Source: Rhyacichthys aspro (Eukaryota; Chordata; Actinopteri; Gobiiformes; Rhyacichthyidae). From it: a stretch of 64,000 nt of DNA. The translations under genes and the position numbers were made by a program. Numbering within the stretch: position 1 is the stretch's first letter; the number at the start of each line of letters is the position of its first letter. The stretch covers positions 15,862,630 to 15,926,629 of the forward strand of contig CM072165.1 in assembly GCA_036850595.1 (NCBI GenBank). The letters are read 5' to 3'. Below are positions 37,721 through 48,990 of this stretch, in pieces. The notes under the pieces are model-generated. The model did no database searches and was not told where the DNA came from. It worked only from the letters and a program-made list of their open reading frames with translations.

Positions 37721-39029
37721 TCCATCTTTAGAGCAGCTTTCTACAACAACTTTTGTCTAGCAAGCTTCTCATAAATACCTGTAAAAGCGGCTACCTGAGA
37801 AGTAGAACTTTATTAGCTTCATTATACACGCTCCCTTTTACCGTCTTTTAAAACCCATTTAAAACCCACTCAGCAGATACAAAAGATAGTGAGATGGTTA
37901 AGAAATCTGAAGCTGTAAATCAGTTAACCTGCGGCTAATGCTCTTAGAAATGGAAAACAAAGCAAACACACTGTGCTTTGGGGTGAGGTGAACTTATTTG
38001 CTCAGTTTGTGTGTTAAACATGAAGAGCATTACTTGAAAGATGGGTCTTTTCCTCATAAAGGTCCTAGGGCTGGTTTGATTAAAATGTGAATGCAACAGG
38101 TAGGAACTGACAAAGGGCCAGAAGCAAGAAGTTAAATTAAAAACAACAACATTGCATTTCCTTTTTTTCTTAACTGAGAACTTGCCCAAATCTTTAAAAC
38201 ACGGACATGTGACAGACAAGCTTCAAGAACTGGACAGAAAAGAGAGCAGCAGCTGTTTAAAGAAAGAGATTTCAATTTAGTGCTGTGTGTGCTCACTACT
38301 AATCAGTAGTTAAGGACGCAATTCAGTTTGCCTGCTTTCATCTTTCAGCTCCAAAGCAACCAGGTGAACTTTTCAAAATCATTCCATCAGCGCCTTCCAT
38401 CACAGAAGGCGCTGCTTTTATACTACTGTTTTTGACCGTTGTTTTTCTTTTATTTGTGACTTTTCACTATAGCAGTTGCAGATGTGATATGGTTAAAGCA
38501 TTAGCAGCAGTGGCTAATATGAATGATGTTATAAACATCAATAGCTTCAATTTCAAACACATTGATTTAGAGGCAGGCACTTAAAGGTTATAGCAGTAAT
38601 ATGTAGCATGTTTTATTATGTACCACAAGGTAAAGCAGATAAAGGCTTATTTACATGCACTATTCTAACACACTTCCTGCCTTATCATACTAAATTATTA
38701 CACTATGAAGTAAGTGTCTTTTGGCTGTTCCCTTTATATGTTTAATTTGGGCCTGTGACCAGCACAAGGGTGTGACCCATTCTAGTTCCTCAGAGGTATT
38801 GAAACCCCAATCTCTTGCACTAAACACTTTACCAAAGAGGAACATACGTACCAAAGGCTGGACCAGAGACTCCTGGATGGTGGGGTGCTCCTCATTAGGT
38901 TTGGCTCACACCTGTTGAAGTGTAATATTCAGTCTCAGGTTTACACCTGCTGCTCCTCCATCCATCCCTCACACTCCTGCCCTTCATCTCACACCTCTCT
39001 CCTATCACTCCATCTGTCTACCTGTCTCT
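37721..39029. other. Unassigned noncoding sequence with a MITE fragment
   Basis: At about 38069-38160 the sequence GGTTTGATTAAAATGTGAAT followed by a run of AAACAACAAC-type sequence parallels 28226-28310, so it is probably a worn copy of the element nested at 28.2 kb. At 38775-38855 a minus-strand tRNA-like string (GGTTTCAATACC) hints at a SINE head, with weak support. Confidence 0.4.
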
Positions 39030-39190
39030 CCGCACTCGCCTCATCCTCCAGCTCGGCGGGGAGACCACGCTGTTGCCAAGGCTACCGCAGCTATTGTGTA
39101 CCCGGTTGCCAGGTGACTGGTCGCCGTGGCAATGATGAAGAATTCTGCAGCGCCGCTGCTGCTGCCACTCCTCCTCCTCTCCAGGGATAA
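39030..39190. promoter_or_regulatory. Cluster of three RFX X-box-like sites
   Basis: Within 62 bp lie GTTGCCAAGGCTAC (39072-39085, one defined position off), GTTGCCAGGTGAC (39105-39117, fits with a 1-base spacer) and GTCGCCGTGGCAAT (39120-39133, whose reverse complement ATTGCCACGGCGAC fits exactly). The patch is GC-rich and contains CAGCTCGGCGGGG upstream. A short leucine-rich frame follows at 39132. Clustering suggests an RFX-bound enhancer or promoter. This is inferred. Confidence 0.5.
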
Positions 39191-42100
39191 ATCTTTTTCT
39201 ATGTCTCCTGTCGACACCAGAAAAACACAGCAACCTTTAAGAAGAACAATACAGCCATGGTGCAGTGACAGCTTGTTCGTTCTCATTTGTCATGGCTGTC
39301 TTTTCTTCCTTCATCCATCGGCGGCCAGGTTCACAAAGGTGTCTGGTCTGTAGCATTAGACCAGCCCTAACAGAACTTTTAGATTAAAAGTGCCTTTTGG
39401 TAAAAGGATGGAAGCCCCCTAAAAGGCCCCTAAAAGGATGGAATTGGTCTCAACAAAGCATGATTTAAATCTTTCAGGCTGTCTTATATGTTATTTATAT
39501 TTTGAACTTTAATCATGAATACGGCACGCACCAGTAGATCTCCAAAATGTGGCATTAGCACACTTTATGTGTTATTCATATCTAGTATCTCTCACATGAC
39601 TAGCTTCATCAGAAATCATCATCACCATTGTGATAGACAGCCTCAACCAAAAGATAGAACTTCTATAAAAAAAATAATAAAAGGCCTTATCTCTACTTAG
39701 ACCAAATGTAATAAATTAATAAATAATGACAAATATGAAAATGTTTACAAATTACGTAAAAATATTAGCCACCTTATATTAAAAAAAAAAAAAGTGATTT
39801 GCTATTATTTTGAAATTCTAACCGATTTTCCTGTGATCCATTTCATGTATTTTTACCCAAACCCTAAAATTCTAATATGCAATTTAAAAAAAAATGTCAT
39901 CACAGTGGGAAAAAACATCTTTTACTTAATTTTATTTTTAGGAAGCAATTCAAAATGAGTCTCCGGTGCAGACTTCATTGGACCATAGTCTAATGAGTCC
40001 AGAGTTTTGGGCAGAGTTAGGGTTAGACATGTGGTGATTGAAGCCTTTGTGAACTCAAAACCAGACTCTGAACAGCTTGATAATGTTTTTTTCCCTCTGC
40101 CCTCTTGTGTGATTACCCATAATTCATCCAGTCCATCCTTGTTCTCACTTTTGTATTTCCCCTTTGTCTTTCTGCTCGCTTCGGTTTTCATTTGGATAAT
40201 GTGCACCTTTTTTCCTCCTGTGGGGCCTCTTTTCTTAGCTTCTGCTTATTACTGGACCATTTAGTCAGCCAATGCTCTTATCCTTTTAATACTCTTTCTT
40301 AAAGGCACTACATAATTTCTGCTCCCAATCACAAAGCAAAAGATGATGGCAGATAAAATTGGTCTGCAGTCGACTTGGAAAAAGATGTTTCTTGGGCAGT
40401 ATTTTTGGCTTTTGCATTAGACAGTATTGGGACCAACATGCAGTACAGATGTGACAACCCAAAAAGATGATGTTGCTCCCAGGACTTTATTTGTGCCTTA
40501 ATAGAAGGCGGTAACACTAACATCCATTTCAATTTTGACAGATGAGAAAAGACAAAATAACAGGACATATCTAGGAATATGGAATCTAATTAATGTAATA
40601 GACAGTTCGACAGTGAGAGGACAGTACCTCCAGCACAACTTCCTCTGCTATTCGCATTAATTCAATTTTATTAGCAACCACACAGATAGTATTAGGTTGC
40701 ATCCAGGAACACATGGGTATGATACTAAACATACAAAAAACAAAATCTCACTCTTCACAGACCACATCTGATTGTATATTACAAACCCCCAGCAAAGAAT
40801 TCTATATTTACAAGCACTAATCGCCTTAGTTTTGCCTGCTACAATTTCCAATTCTTGACATTAGTAAAAGATTTCGGTAGATAAGAATTTGGCAAAGCAC
40901 ATGTTCCCTTTGGGAAAAAGGAGGACTCCTATTGATCAACATCGACGTCAACAACCTTGGACCGAGAAAAAAAACAAGGATATTTTGTTGTCGAGGCTCT
41001 TCCGTTGCAAAATAATTTACAGCTAAACTCAACTCTCAAAAAATGAAAAAAAGAGAAAAGGACAGCAGATTGAACTCAGACAAAATGTTGGCATATTGGC
41101 TTCAACTGAAAGTTTAATGCAACGGAGATAATTACAGGATTGCTACAATCTAATTGTAAACTCAAACTTAAAAAGTAAATGGTGAGCTCTGGTATTAGTA
41201 TTTTGTGGTGAAAAATCTCTTTTTCCACTTTTACCTTTTTTAAAAAAATAAAAGAGGCAGGAAAGACCTTACACCACTGCTTAATTTCTAAATCAACAGT
41301 TGCCAGAAAGAAAAATGCAGTTTGTAACTCTTTTGGTCTGTGAGGTTAAAGCAGTTACAAGAACGCAAGGCTCAGACACACACAAATGTCCAAAAACCAT
41401 GCTATTCTTTTTCAACACCTCATTTTAAAAAGCCTCCTTTACATAATATTAACTTATAGAAGCCTACTTCATTATTATTAATGGCAAATAACCTCCTACC
41501 TTCTCTAGTTGTATATTATATTCCACACAGCCATGTCCTGCTACTCTTCCCTGTTTCAATCCGAATCTCTCTGGACGCTACTCCTCGTGATCGGGACAAT
41601 AACTCCTCCATAAACCGTTCAGAGACACTTGACCACGCTGACATGACAACCCCTCCTTCTTTGTTAAACTGAAGAAAAAATTGCAGAAGACGCTCCTGTC
41701 AGTAAGAATCACAGCTCACTCTTCAACAGCATCAACAAACTCATACATCCAGAGCTGAATTCAAGGCAGAGTTTAAATACAGGCAAAGCTGACTGGGTGT
41801 ACGTCTTCAAAACTACACTTTTAAATGGTATCACTTCACACATCAACAAATAGTTAACAGGAGTTTAACTCAGTATGTAAGGCAGATGGCTTTAGCACCA
41901 GGGACTGGGATACAAGTCCCAACAAAGCCGATGTTTTTTTCCCGAAAGATTCCTGGATTCACGTAAATAGTTAATTGGATCCTACAATGTCAAAATGGGA
42001 CAGTTTGCAGATCTGGATTTAACCCCCTGCCTTACACCTTATTTATTAGGAGTTTCATTTTGAACAAGACACATAAAAGACATAAAATACAGAAACAAGA

Positions 42101-43539
42101 CTACTGGGCAGTAATCTTAAAAAGAATCATTTTTTGGCTTGATGACCCACTAGAACCTGACAGTGGGATCATAAAAGAATGGATGAAAAGACTGTTCTCC
42201 TTTTGCAACAAGGGCAATACTTTTGTCACCCAAGAACCTATCTATGGTCACAACCCCATAATCGTATTAAACAAATTAAGTCAGGTCTCAAGATCAAAAA
42301 TGTATCCTACCTTCTTTCAATCACAAACAATCCCTCATTCGAAGCCTCTACATTAAAGGTGCTAGGGACTAGGGATCCGTATAGTAGGACATCTATAAAT
42401 GGTACTTTTGTTTTTCTTTTCAAGAGCTACAGACACGAAATGGCACTTGGACAACTCAAATTTCTTTAGATTTCTAGAGGTCAAAATTTGAGGATTATAA
42501 GCCTCTTTTTCTCCATAGAAGCTTTTTTCATTTAACCGGGAAAAACCCTGGTGCGTTTTCACCGACATTACCTGTTTTAAAAATCCATCACTCCAAATTT
42601 TCCCTGAAAAAAGTAACTAGTAGAGTGTTAGGGTTGTTAGCCTGCCATTGATCATGCAAGGTTTCAGAAGCCAGCTTTTTAATGGATAGGTGGACATGCA
42701 ACCAACACACATTTACCAGGAATTCTTTTACCCAGGTAAATAAATTCCTGGTAATAAAAGTTCCTGAAAAACTTGGTGGAAACGGGGCTGAAGTAAGGCA
42801 CCTCCAGATAAACTTGACAAGTGTTTCTAAAAGGAGCCAAATTCAGTGAAAATTATATTCTGCTTTTCTCAGATAATGCTTGTTGATAAATGAGTATTAT
42901 AATTACTATGTTATATCATCAAATGAGTACTGTGAATATTGGTATTTTGGGAGGTCTACATTTAGTTTCCCCAATTTTCCCCCAAACCATTTTTCCCATG
43001 CAGTGCACTTTTAAAAAGCCTTATTTTAATAAACCTTATGCTTTGTGCTTCCTGATCTCTTTCTAAATATGGTCAACACTTGTGGCTCCATGAACTTTAG
43101 TCCGTGCAGTTCCCATCTTCACTGGTCCACATTTTTGCTGTCAGTGGTCTCTAAAAGGTTTAATACGTCTTCTAGTATCCATAACATCAATTATCAGAAA
43201 CTGTCAAAATGTTGTTTTTGTTTGTCCCACTGTAATTATTGGAGTATAAAATTAAATGTAATATAAACATAACCCTTCCCATATGGCACTTTACAGTCAG
43301 TGAATGTAAGTGTTATATCATGTCATGTATGAAAACCATTATACAAAGGACTGTAATTTGTCCCATTCATAGTGTCTTGAAAAGTGTTGATTAGCACAAA
43401 TAGGACTAAATTACATTTTTCAATGAATCAGAAGCTAGAGAAGACAGTACACTGGCTGCACCAGTGGCTCCAGTGATTGACCTGGTCCTCCGCTTCTGCT
43501 ATCAGAGCACTGCTGTGTGCCCCTCAGTGTTAACAAACC

Positions 43540-43540
<1 letters not shown>
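39191..43540. other. Unassigned noncoding sequence
   Basis: About 4.3 kb, AT-rich, with homopolymer A runs (39781-39793) and no recognisable gene. A weak tRNA-like string near 41885-41925 (GACTGGGATACAAGTCCC) could be a SINE relic. Confidence 0.5.
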
Positions 43541-43628
<88 letters not shown>

Positions 43629-43644
43629 GTGCGTGTGTGTGTGT
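43541..43644. repeat. (GT)n / (GC)n microsatellite
   Basis: About 70 bp of GT, then GCGCGCGC at 43613-43620, then more GT with one GC. Continuous purine-pyrimidine alternation gives Z-DNA potential. Confidence 0.97.
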
Positions 43645-43876
43645 CATATGTGCGCTAGGAATTTATCTTTAGGCCTTTACAGCAATACAATATTTATAAT
43701 TTGCTTTATTTATGACACAATTCCAAAAATGATTTTGGCTAATTGTAAAAGATTCAAGGACTTCAAATCATTACAATTATTTTTTTTACCAAAGAAGATA
43801 ACTCTAAATAAATGTTTTTTGCCCAAGCCTTTATCATTAATCATCAGCGGTTATCGTACATTAGAGATAGATTTTA

Positions 43877-43916
<40 letters not shown>

Positions 43917-44539
43917 TCTTCCTTCAGCACATTTCACAGACACTACCTCAGGTTTCAGATCATATCAAACTGATTCAGGCTTTAGTCATGTGAAGTAGGA
44001 TTTTATTTTAGCACTAATTTATTTACTGGTTTATGATGAGATTCTTTTAGTTTGAGATTTGTGTGGCTTTGTGTTTTGAACTGATTGTTTAGATAAAGAA
44101 CGTACTAGAGCAAAAGTTACTGTACCTTCTGCTGCTGCAGTAAGGAAACTCTGAGGCTGATACAGTTTCATTCCATGTGTATGTGAACGGAGATCTGATG
44201 GACCTTTACAAACAGTACATTGGAAAGCATGGGTCTGTCCACACTTAATGTATTGTTTTACAGACATCCACCATGAAGCTAAAACTACATTCAAATAAAG
44301 CTTGTATGATTTAATATGTGAATTCTTAATATTTTCCCTGTCATGAAGGAGGAGTGTGAAATGGTTTCCTGCTGAGTCTGTCAGTCACATACCTGTGCAC
44401 GTGTGGACATAGCCAAAGAGATGGTCTTTCAGTTACATTGAATGGATTATAGGAAATCTGAAGGTCAACTGATTAACACCAGCTCAAAGTAAAGCAAAAA
44501 GCTGGGGCTTGAAGTAATACAGATTAGATCTAGGATTAG
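43645..44539. other. Unassigned noncoding sequence with an ATT microsatellite
   Basis: (ATT)n lies at 43877-43916. No gene was recognised. Confidence 0.55.
43877..43916. repeat. (ATT)n microsatellite
   Basis: About 13 copies of ATT. Confidence 0.95.
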
Positions 44540-44990
44540 ATCAGAGAGATATTCCCTCCTGGTCGCCTTCCTCCTACACTCCTCCCTTCTGTCTGTTCCA
44601 TTAATGCCACGACCCTATTCTGTTCACGCGGCCATCACTAAATGACAAAGCGCAGACAGCCTCCCGCTCTTAAAGGCCAGCGTCTGTGTGTGCCAGTCTA
44701 TCTGTGCTCTCTGTCTCTGCAGCCTTTTACTGCTCATACAATAACCTGTTTTTTTCACCGGTGTCTAAAACTACACGTAATGGTGCTATTCAGGCTAGAG
44801 AAAAGCTGCGTGGAGAGAAAGGTCTGTTCATTCTCGACATTAAAACACAGGACAGGCAAGTGCTTTTCTCTTTTGCAGCAATGGTATAGTTGCCGCCATT
44901 TTAGCTCTGAAATGAAACCCACAAAATCTCGCACACTGCAGTTACTTGTGAAGTTCACCTGCTTCCAAAAGTGAAATGAATATTTATGGA
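44540..44990. promoter_or_regulatory. Candidate conserved noncoding element with a YY1-type motif
   Basis: Non-repetitive sequence with higher GC than the flanks. It includes a YY1 consensus on the minus strand (AAAATGGCGGC at 44892-44902), CCATTAATGCC near 44599 and an acceptor-like TTTTCTCTTTTGCAG at about 44863-44879. No coding frame follows the acceptor: a stop comes within four codons of the nearest ATG. Regulatory role is inferred. Confidence 0.35.
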
Positions 44991-45691
44991 GACAGAAGAC
45001 AGATGAAGATGCGATTTTAAGAGAAACATAAAGAACGAAATTCTGTTTACCGAGATTGTTATTAGTCTGACTTTCCATAAATTGAGTTATAAAAGCTCTT
45101 TTAAAAAAATCTTTTCTTCTGTCGAGAATGTGAGATGATTCCCCTCAGATTTCCTCCGTGATGATGAATACAACACAAACTGCTGCATCAAAAGTGTCGT
45201 CCTGCCTTCTTAGCCCACGTAGGTAATCACAAGACAAACGTTTTGTTGTTTTGCAGAATGTATAAATCTTTGAAGCCGTCCTGAGCACATTGTTTGGATG
45301 TTCAGTCGGTTTACTGCCATGCTTTGTACTGTTTGAAGTGAAATAATACTCCTACGATGAGAACGTGGCAAAAGCATCCACAGTTTGGAACAGATTTTGG
45401 ACTGATATGATTTGAAGGCTTAAAGCAAATGTAGTAATATGTATGGTTGTAAATGTGGTTGAGATGGAACAGAGCTATATTTAGTTCTGAAAAAAATTAA
45501 TAAAAGGCTTGCTGGATTAAAGGAGAAGAGACAGAGGCTAACTCAGTCAGTGTCTGTTGGAGCAGTAATGAAGCGCAGACCTATCCTACTGAGCTAACAT
45601 ACATTGATATGCAGTCCTCTGTACCTGCTGCTAGTTTTCACCTGCTCCATCATCACGTGATTTCAGTGGCATTATTTCTGTCTGAGACGCA
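44991..45691. other. Unassigned noncoding sequence
   Basis: Nothing supportable is seen. Confidence 0.55.
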
Positions 45692-46021
45692 ATGTTAATT
45701 TTGACTGCAAATTTTATTTTAGTTTTATTCTTTTGAATCAAATGCAATTTAGTTTAGTCATGATTTAGTCATCTAATCCTTAATAGTTTAAGTTGTAAAT
45801 ATCATAAACATTTTGGCAACTATATCTCCAATTGATTTAGTCAAAATAAAGGGTAATGCATTTTCAATGTTTTGTTGTTGTTGTTGTTGTTGTTGTTGGT
45901 CATTTCTACCTGAATGAAATAAAACTACCTGTAACCTGTTACAGCATATTTTGTTTTGTTTTCTGCCGCAAATCGATGTCATGACAAAACCATGATGAAA
46001 ATTATTCAACAAAATTAACAC
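45692..46021. repeat. AT-rich MITE, copy 1
   Basis: The ends are inverted: the left reads ATGTTAATTTTG and the right, reverse-complemented, AGTGTTAATTTTG. Interior blocks (TTTAGTCAT, AAAGGGTAATGCATTTTCAA, CTACCTGAATGAAATAAAAC, TGACAAAAC near the right end) recur in the same order at 53412-54150. A (TTG)n run lies at 45871-45899. No coding capacity. Confidence 0.65.
45871..45899. repeat. (TTG)n microsatellite
   Basis: About nine TTG units, absent from the matching position of the second copy at about 53570, so it arose after the copies diverged or expanded only here. Confidence 0.9.
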
Positions 46022-47814
46022 TGCTAAGAAGCCTAAAAATAATTTTCTTAATCATTGTTAACAAAAGAAAATTTTGTCAAAAATGATTCCAGACCAGAAC
46101 ATTATTGGTCCTTGTTTGAACCCACTTGGCAAATAAGAAAAGAGCTTGTGCAGGACAAGGGTCAGAGGCTCACAACAAGCACAACAATTCATGAACATAT
46201 CACAGCAAAACATGGAAACCTGCTTTACAAAGCTATTCAAATGTTAATATAGAGAAAATAGCATTAAAGGAGCCATTAATGTTAATCAGATGTAGACAAC
46301 TCTTTGAAAACACATCTGACACCAAGCCTCTGTCTATCCAATCCTTTCTGCTCACTTCCATAAACAGCCTCTGCTTACCAGTGACGATTCAAGTTATGGC
46401 TCTTTACTGAGTCTGAGTGCTGGTGTAAATCGAAATGCCGTAAATTGGCTTTATTGTGAGGTGTCTGTGTATGTTTGTGTAAGTACAAGAAGACGGGCTT
46501 TTTACAATCTACTGACGCCAAAAATGCTCCCTGGGGACAGATAAGCTCGGAAATGTGGTCTCCTGTGAGTCTTCTGTTCAACAGTATATTACAAAAGTGA
46601 CTGTTTTTAGGGTTAAGAGCAAAGGTTAAGGTGAGGACATCGACAGTAATTCAGAACAAGGGCAATGGAGGCTCACATCACCACTAGTCACAATTTTTAA
46701 CAAATGATTTACAAAGATCTTTAATAGAAACCAAATTTGAGCTAGGTTGGAGAATGTGAACATTACCTAGATTCCACAGTCCTAATGGACCTGGGGATTT
46801 GGGACTTTATGGACAGTTCACACTAACATCGTTGTCTCATCCTTCAAACTGCACTTTTTTCATTTTATAACTTTAAATTATGGGATTAATTAAGATATTT
46901 TAATTTGAACATGTTCATTGCAACCTAATAGTTGTTATATATGCACAAGTGCGTTTTAAATACAGTTGTAATCATAGTTAATTTGCAATTGCGGAGTAAA
47001 ACTGCTCCAATGTAATGCAATGGAGTTTAGTGAAAATGTAGGTTTAATAAACAGTTGCTAATAGATTAGAGCTGATCTTGTACAAACAAACCCTTAGTAA
47101 ACAAAGTGGCAGTCATGTTCAGTTCAGTATCAGAATGGGGCTGATGTTCAGATATCACCTGGACTGTTACACTTCACAGTTATGGCTAGCTGAGAGCAAA
47201 CATCACTAATTTCACTTTTACTGCAAGAACTAGATAACATCCATTTAAAAAACTTGCCTTTTATGAGATTTGGAAGTTGAAAGCCAATGACAAAAGCCTT
47301 AAGAGAACATCTCAGAGACATTTAAGGAAAGTGCGGAGCTCGCATTAAGCATGTTCCCTCCTTTATGGCACTCTGCATAAAGCTCTTTTATATCATTTTA
47401 GATAATTTCTCCCTCCGCTCTCAGGCCTTTTATCAGCTTTTTTTTTTACAACCCCATCCTCTTAACAAGCGTTTGCTGTCTCCTTCCCCTAAAATACAGT
47501 CTATTCACAGCCTCTATCCATTTCCTCAATCTTCCAATTTGGCCAGCATCATTTTGTCTTTTCTCTTTTCAGTCCAATTTATGGACTCATGGTAGAGCAC
47601 AGGTGTTCTTAAATTAATCACGACCTTTACTGTTCAGAATAGACTCTTTGTAATGTTCAGATGTGCATAAAGGATCTGTGCACTTACTGCTGCCTGGGCA
47701 GGAGAATAGAGTTTGTTTGTCTGCTTCAGTCCTTCTCTAAAGATTTTTATCTAGCGTTACATTCACTTGTATTATAATCTTTGGTTTGGTTATTGCATAA
47801 AACCACCTACCCAA
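46022..47814. other. Unassigned noncoding sequence
   Basis: No gene or repeat boundary was recognised in about 1.8 kb. Confidence 0.55.
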
Positions 47815-48690
47815 GAGGTACAGCCAGATGCTCATACACATTGAAAACTGCCAAACAAAGGCTCCAAGCCTTGACCAGCCACCTAAAGCCTAAAGAAGTA
47901 CACAAGAGAAATTGAAGCCAGACAAATAAACTGGCTGTTCTCTACACAACCAGCTAAAGTGTACTCTCAATGGCAGGGTAACAACACCAGAGTAGACCCA
48001 CCATGGCTGGACACTGAACAGTACTGGAAAGTTTGATGGGAGAAGGAAGCATCACACAACAGTGATGTACAATAGCTTGTGGATCTAAGAACAGACCACA
48101 GCAACCTCCCTGAACAGGATCCAGTTCACCATCACAATTGCAGACATCCAAGAAAGAGTCTCAGGTATGAAAAACTGGTCAGCACCAGGCCCTGACAAAA
48201 TTCACACCTACTGGCTTAAGAAGCTCACTGCACTCCATGAGCGCCACAGCAATAGCCACATACCTACAACAAGTAAGGCAAGTCCTAAGAAGTCAGCTCA
48301 ATGGCAAAAACAAGGTCTGAGCAATTAACAGCTATGCCCTGCCAGTAATCAGATACCCTGCTGGAATAAAAAGCTGGCCAAAGGAAAAGATTCACACCAC
48401 AGATGTAAAAACACGGAAGCTCCTCACCATGCATGGAGGGTTCCACCCCAAATCCAGTACCCTGAGAATGTACATTAAGTGCAACAAAGGAGGACTAGTG
48501 AGTGTCTGAACCACTATCCACATCCAAGATCCTGGAATACATCAGGAAAATGACCCCGATGGATAAAGAACTTAGTGAATGTCTCAGGCAGCAGAATAAA
48601 GAATTGATCTATCCTTTCTGGGAAGGGTACAGGACCCTCTGCAGAATATGGACTGTATGTATGTATTTTAAAATACAAAATACGTGTGAA
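47815..48690 (+). pseudogene. Non-LTR retrotransposon reverse transcriptase relic, internally deleted
   Basis: Several frames read as one polyprotein family: DPPWLDTEQYW (about 47995), VDLRTDHSNLPEQDP (about 48078), ADIQERVSGMKNWSAPGPDK (from about 48140), then YLQQVRQVLRSQLNGKN and INSYALPVIRYPAGIKSWP (from 48324), KTRKLLTMHGGFHPKSSTLR, and KILEYIRKM. They resemble the R2/R4-like class of fish and invertebrate retrotransposons; the clade is not certain. Reading frames are shifted and stops interrupt. Near 48238 the sequence jumps from the early RT region straight to the late region, so the catalytic core with the YxDD box is gone. The element cannot be active. Confidence 0.75.
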
Positions 48691-48694
48691 TGTT

Positions 48695-48990
48695 AAAAAA
48701 AAAAAAAAAAAAAAAATTTTAAAAAAAAAAAAAAATTTTTGAAATGGGCCCAGGGGGGGGGGGGTGTCTTTGGGGGGGAAATATTTGGGGGGGGGCGGGG
48801 AAAAAAAAAAAAAAAAATATTTTTGGGGGGGGGGGGGGGTATTTTTTTTTTTAAATACATCTTCCCCCCCCCCCCGGGGGGGGAAAAAAAAAATTTTTTT
48901 TTTTTTTTCCAAAAATTTTTTTTTTTTTTTTTTCACCCCCATCATTAAAAATTGAAAAAAAAACACAAGGGGGGAAAAAAAATTTTATAA
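48695..48990. other. Homopolymer block, probable sequencing or assembly artefact
   Basis: It starts with 22 A residues, probably the poly(A) tail of the adjoining retrotransposon, then consists almost wholly of runs of A, T, G and C (for example 15-16 G near 48825-48839) up to about 48985. Natural sequence of this kind is very unusual. The strange poly-F/K/P frames (48514-48966 minus, 48739-48948 plus) come from it. Confidence 0.75.

Noticed and set aside
38775..38855. tRNA-like string on the minus strand
   Set aside because: A B-box-like GGTTTCAATACC is present but no cloverleaf can be folded. At most it is a SINE head relic.
41885..41925. tRNA-like GACTGGGATACAAGTCCC
   Set aside because: No A box at the right distance and no acceptor stem.
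43435..43998. Cys-Val-rich 151-codon frame and its minus-strand partner
   Set aside because: They run through the GT and ATT microsatellites. Nothing outside the repeats resembles a protein.
44863..44902. Splice-acceptor-like site suggesting an exon
   Set aside because: A stop codon follows within four codons of the nearest ATG and no family resemblance is seen in any phase.
48514..48966. 150-codon frame rich in Phe, Lys and Pro
   Set aside because: It is produced by the homopolymer block, which is probably bad sequence.
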